NCBI GenBank assembly: GCA_903930455.1
Contig: CAIYYT010000083.1
Location: forward strand, 1-39,028
Length of the DNA stretch: 39,028 bases
Source: an uncultured bacterium
Lineage (GTDB): Bacteria; Zixibacteria; MSB-5A5; CAIYYT01
Direction of reading: 5' to 3'
Below the pieces are notes generated by a model. The model searched no databases and was not told the DNA's origin. It saw only the letters and a list, made by a program, of their open reading frames with translations. Numbering within the stretch: the stretch's first letter is position 1; every line of letters begins with the position of its first letter. Both the position numbers and the translations under genes were made by a program. Of this stretch, positions 37,656 through 39,028 are shown one piece after another.

Positions 37656-38633
37656 ATGGCCCCCAAATGGCGTTTTATATCACTGGTGCTTATCTTCATC
37701 TTGCCGCTTGGTGTGACGTTTATCAGCAGGGATGTTGAGACTGCACCCAACGACGTGGAAGTGGTCTGCCAGGTTGGCACTATTACAACTGGGATCCAGG
37801 ATCACCACATAAATAGCCACATAGTGGTTCCGGTGTATTTGTATAACGTGAGTGATTCAATTTTCGGCTTCACTTTGTGGGTGAGGTCGACTTGGCCGGA
37901 GCTTTTGCGATTCGGAGTGGCCTCTGAAGTGGGCGATATTATCTACGCCAAGTTCGACACCGTGGGAACCAGGTGTAGGGGTTTCGAGTTTTTTGACGCG
38001 CGAATCCAGGACGCTTTACACGGCCAGGTGAAAATATCAGCCATGTGTGAAAAAGACAGAGTGGCGCCCATTAAGAAACCGATTCCACCCGGTAGCGGTA
38101 TCTTGCTGAATTTGATTATGGAAACGACTGACGCCGATTCCTTATGCGACAGTATGCCGGTTCTGACGGTGGGGCTGCAGCTTAACAGGTCCATAACCAG
38201 TTTCTCGAATCCAGCGTCTCAGACAATCGGGTGTAACTACGTCTTGGAAATAGACACGAGTTACGGGTGTTGCAAAACCTGGAATAGCACCTTAGATACT
38301 TGTCAAGCATATTGGCCGCCGGAGCATATGTGTATCACGGAACGCCAGCGGTGTGCATCTATCGATACCACCAGGCGGGTGCTGATAGATGGCTCCAACG
38401 AGTTCGTCTGTGTCCCTTGCGAATGCGGCGATGCCAATGGCGATCAATCTGTCGACATCTCGGATGTCGTGTACTTGATTGCTTTCATATTTTCCTCTGG
38501 CACGACCCCGGGTGTATGCGTCTACCCAAAGGGTCTGGGAGACGCTAACGGTGACGGTGCGGTCGATATCTCGGATGTCGTGTACTTGATTGCTCGCATA
38601 TTTTCCGGAGGTCAGGCGCCCCATTGTCAGTAG
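37656..38633 (+). CDS. Secreted cohesin-like/dockerin protein
   Basis: RBS AAGGAGG; signal peptide MAPKWRFISLVLIFILPLGVTF; cohesin-like INSHIVVPVYLYNVSDSIFGFTLWV...GSGILLNLIMETT; tandem GDANGDQSVDISDVVYLIAFIFSSG / GDANGDGAVDISDVVYLIARIFSGG. Confidence 0.85.
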   Translation: MAPKWRFISLVLIFILPLGVTFISRDVETAPNDVEVVCQVGTITTGIQDHHINSHIVVPVYLYNVSDSIFGFTLWVRSTWPELLRFGVASEVGDIIYAKFDTVGTRCRGFEFFDARIQDALHGQVKISAMCEKDRVAPIKKPIPPGSGILLNLIMETTDADSLCDSMPVLTVGLQLNRSITSFSNPASQTIGCNYVLEIDTSYGCCKTWNSTLDTCQAYWPPEHMCITERQRCASIDTTRRVLIDGSNEFVCVPCECGDANGDQSVDISDVVYLIAFIFSSGTTPGVCVYPKGLGDANGDGAVDISDVVYLIARIFSGGQAPHCQ

Positions 38634-38767
38634 GCGCCGGTTTCTGACAGAGAATTAACACGAGTCTTAGAAAAGCATATTGAAGGTAATGGAAATTGAA
38701 GAAGAAAAAGTGGAAGGAGGTGAGAAGGATTTAAGGAGAAGAAGAGGCTTAAACGTTCAACCACCAT

Positions 38768-38897
38768 GTGAGACGAGACAGAATCCGCCACAATGTGCGT
38801 CGTTCTGTTGATCTCACCGGTCTGAAGAGCTCGCTATAGGCGAGATTCTTCAAGACCTTTGGACTACAACAGAGTTCAGGGTGAGTGTTAACCCTGA
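38768..38897 (+). promoter_or_regulatory. Structured 5' leader: three consecutive hairpins upstream of the last gene
   Basis: GTGAGA..ACAGAA/TTCTGT..TCTCAC (38768-38817); GGTCTGAAGAGCTCGC/GCGAGATTCTTCAAGACC (38819-38857); TCAGGGT/ACCCTGA (38876-38897). Confidence 0.5.
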
Positions 38898-38927
38898 TTC
38901 GTTTCAACAACCTTTAAGGAGCTAAGA

Positions 38928-39028
38928 ATGAAACGCAATTGTTTAGTTCTGCTATTCTTGTTTATGCTTCTTCTCACAGCAAGTGCTTACGCCGTCCCTT
39001 CAGGTGATATCACCTTTAAGTTCAATCC
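38928..39028 (+). CDS. Secreted protein, 3' partial at window edge (signal peptide seen)
   Basis: RBS AAGGAGC then MKRNCLVLLFLFMLLLTASAYAVPSGDITFKFN. Confidence 0.75.
   Translation, partial: MKRNCLVLLFLFMLLLTASAYAVPSGDITFKFN

Overview
This 39 kb bacterial window is gene-dense. Its mix of dockerin/beta-helix secreted proteins, multiheme cytochromes and GlmL-like ATPase suggests an FCB/Zixibacteria-like or other uncultivated anaerobe, but taxonomy is inference only. From left to right it holds: a large secreted double beta-helix/dockerin protein that runs off the left edge (minus strand, absent from the supplied ORF track); a tricorn-type protease; a Wzi-like barrel; ispE-spoVG-tRNA-Gln(TTG); a dockerin protein; a GT-C membrane glycosyltransferase; a HAD-IIA phosphatase; a GlmL/MutL-like ASKHA ATPase paired with an unusual 375 aa partner; a double-CDGSH protein; glycogen phosphorylase; a MoxR/VWA pair (MoxR frameshifted); a three-gene outer-membrane electron conduit (11-heme MtrA/DmsE-like cytochrome, MtrB/PioB-like barrel, multiheme lipoprotein); an ABC-2 exporter; an FHA-GAF-PP2C phosphatase; a YqjD/holin-like membrane operon; a RecQ helicase-phosphoribosyltransferase fusion interrupted by one in-frame TAG, in an operon with a DprA-like protein (a ShosTA-like arrangement); a decayed C-terminal nrfA fragment directly after it; and cohesin-like/dockerin secreted proteins. 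The best candidates for something undescribed are the RecQ-PRTase/DprA module, the GlmL-like/barrel-sandwich pair without a mutase, and the compact porin-cytochrome cluster. All calls come from reading the sequence by eye; no searches were run.
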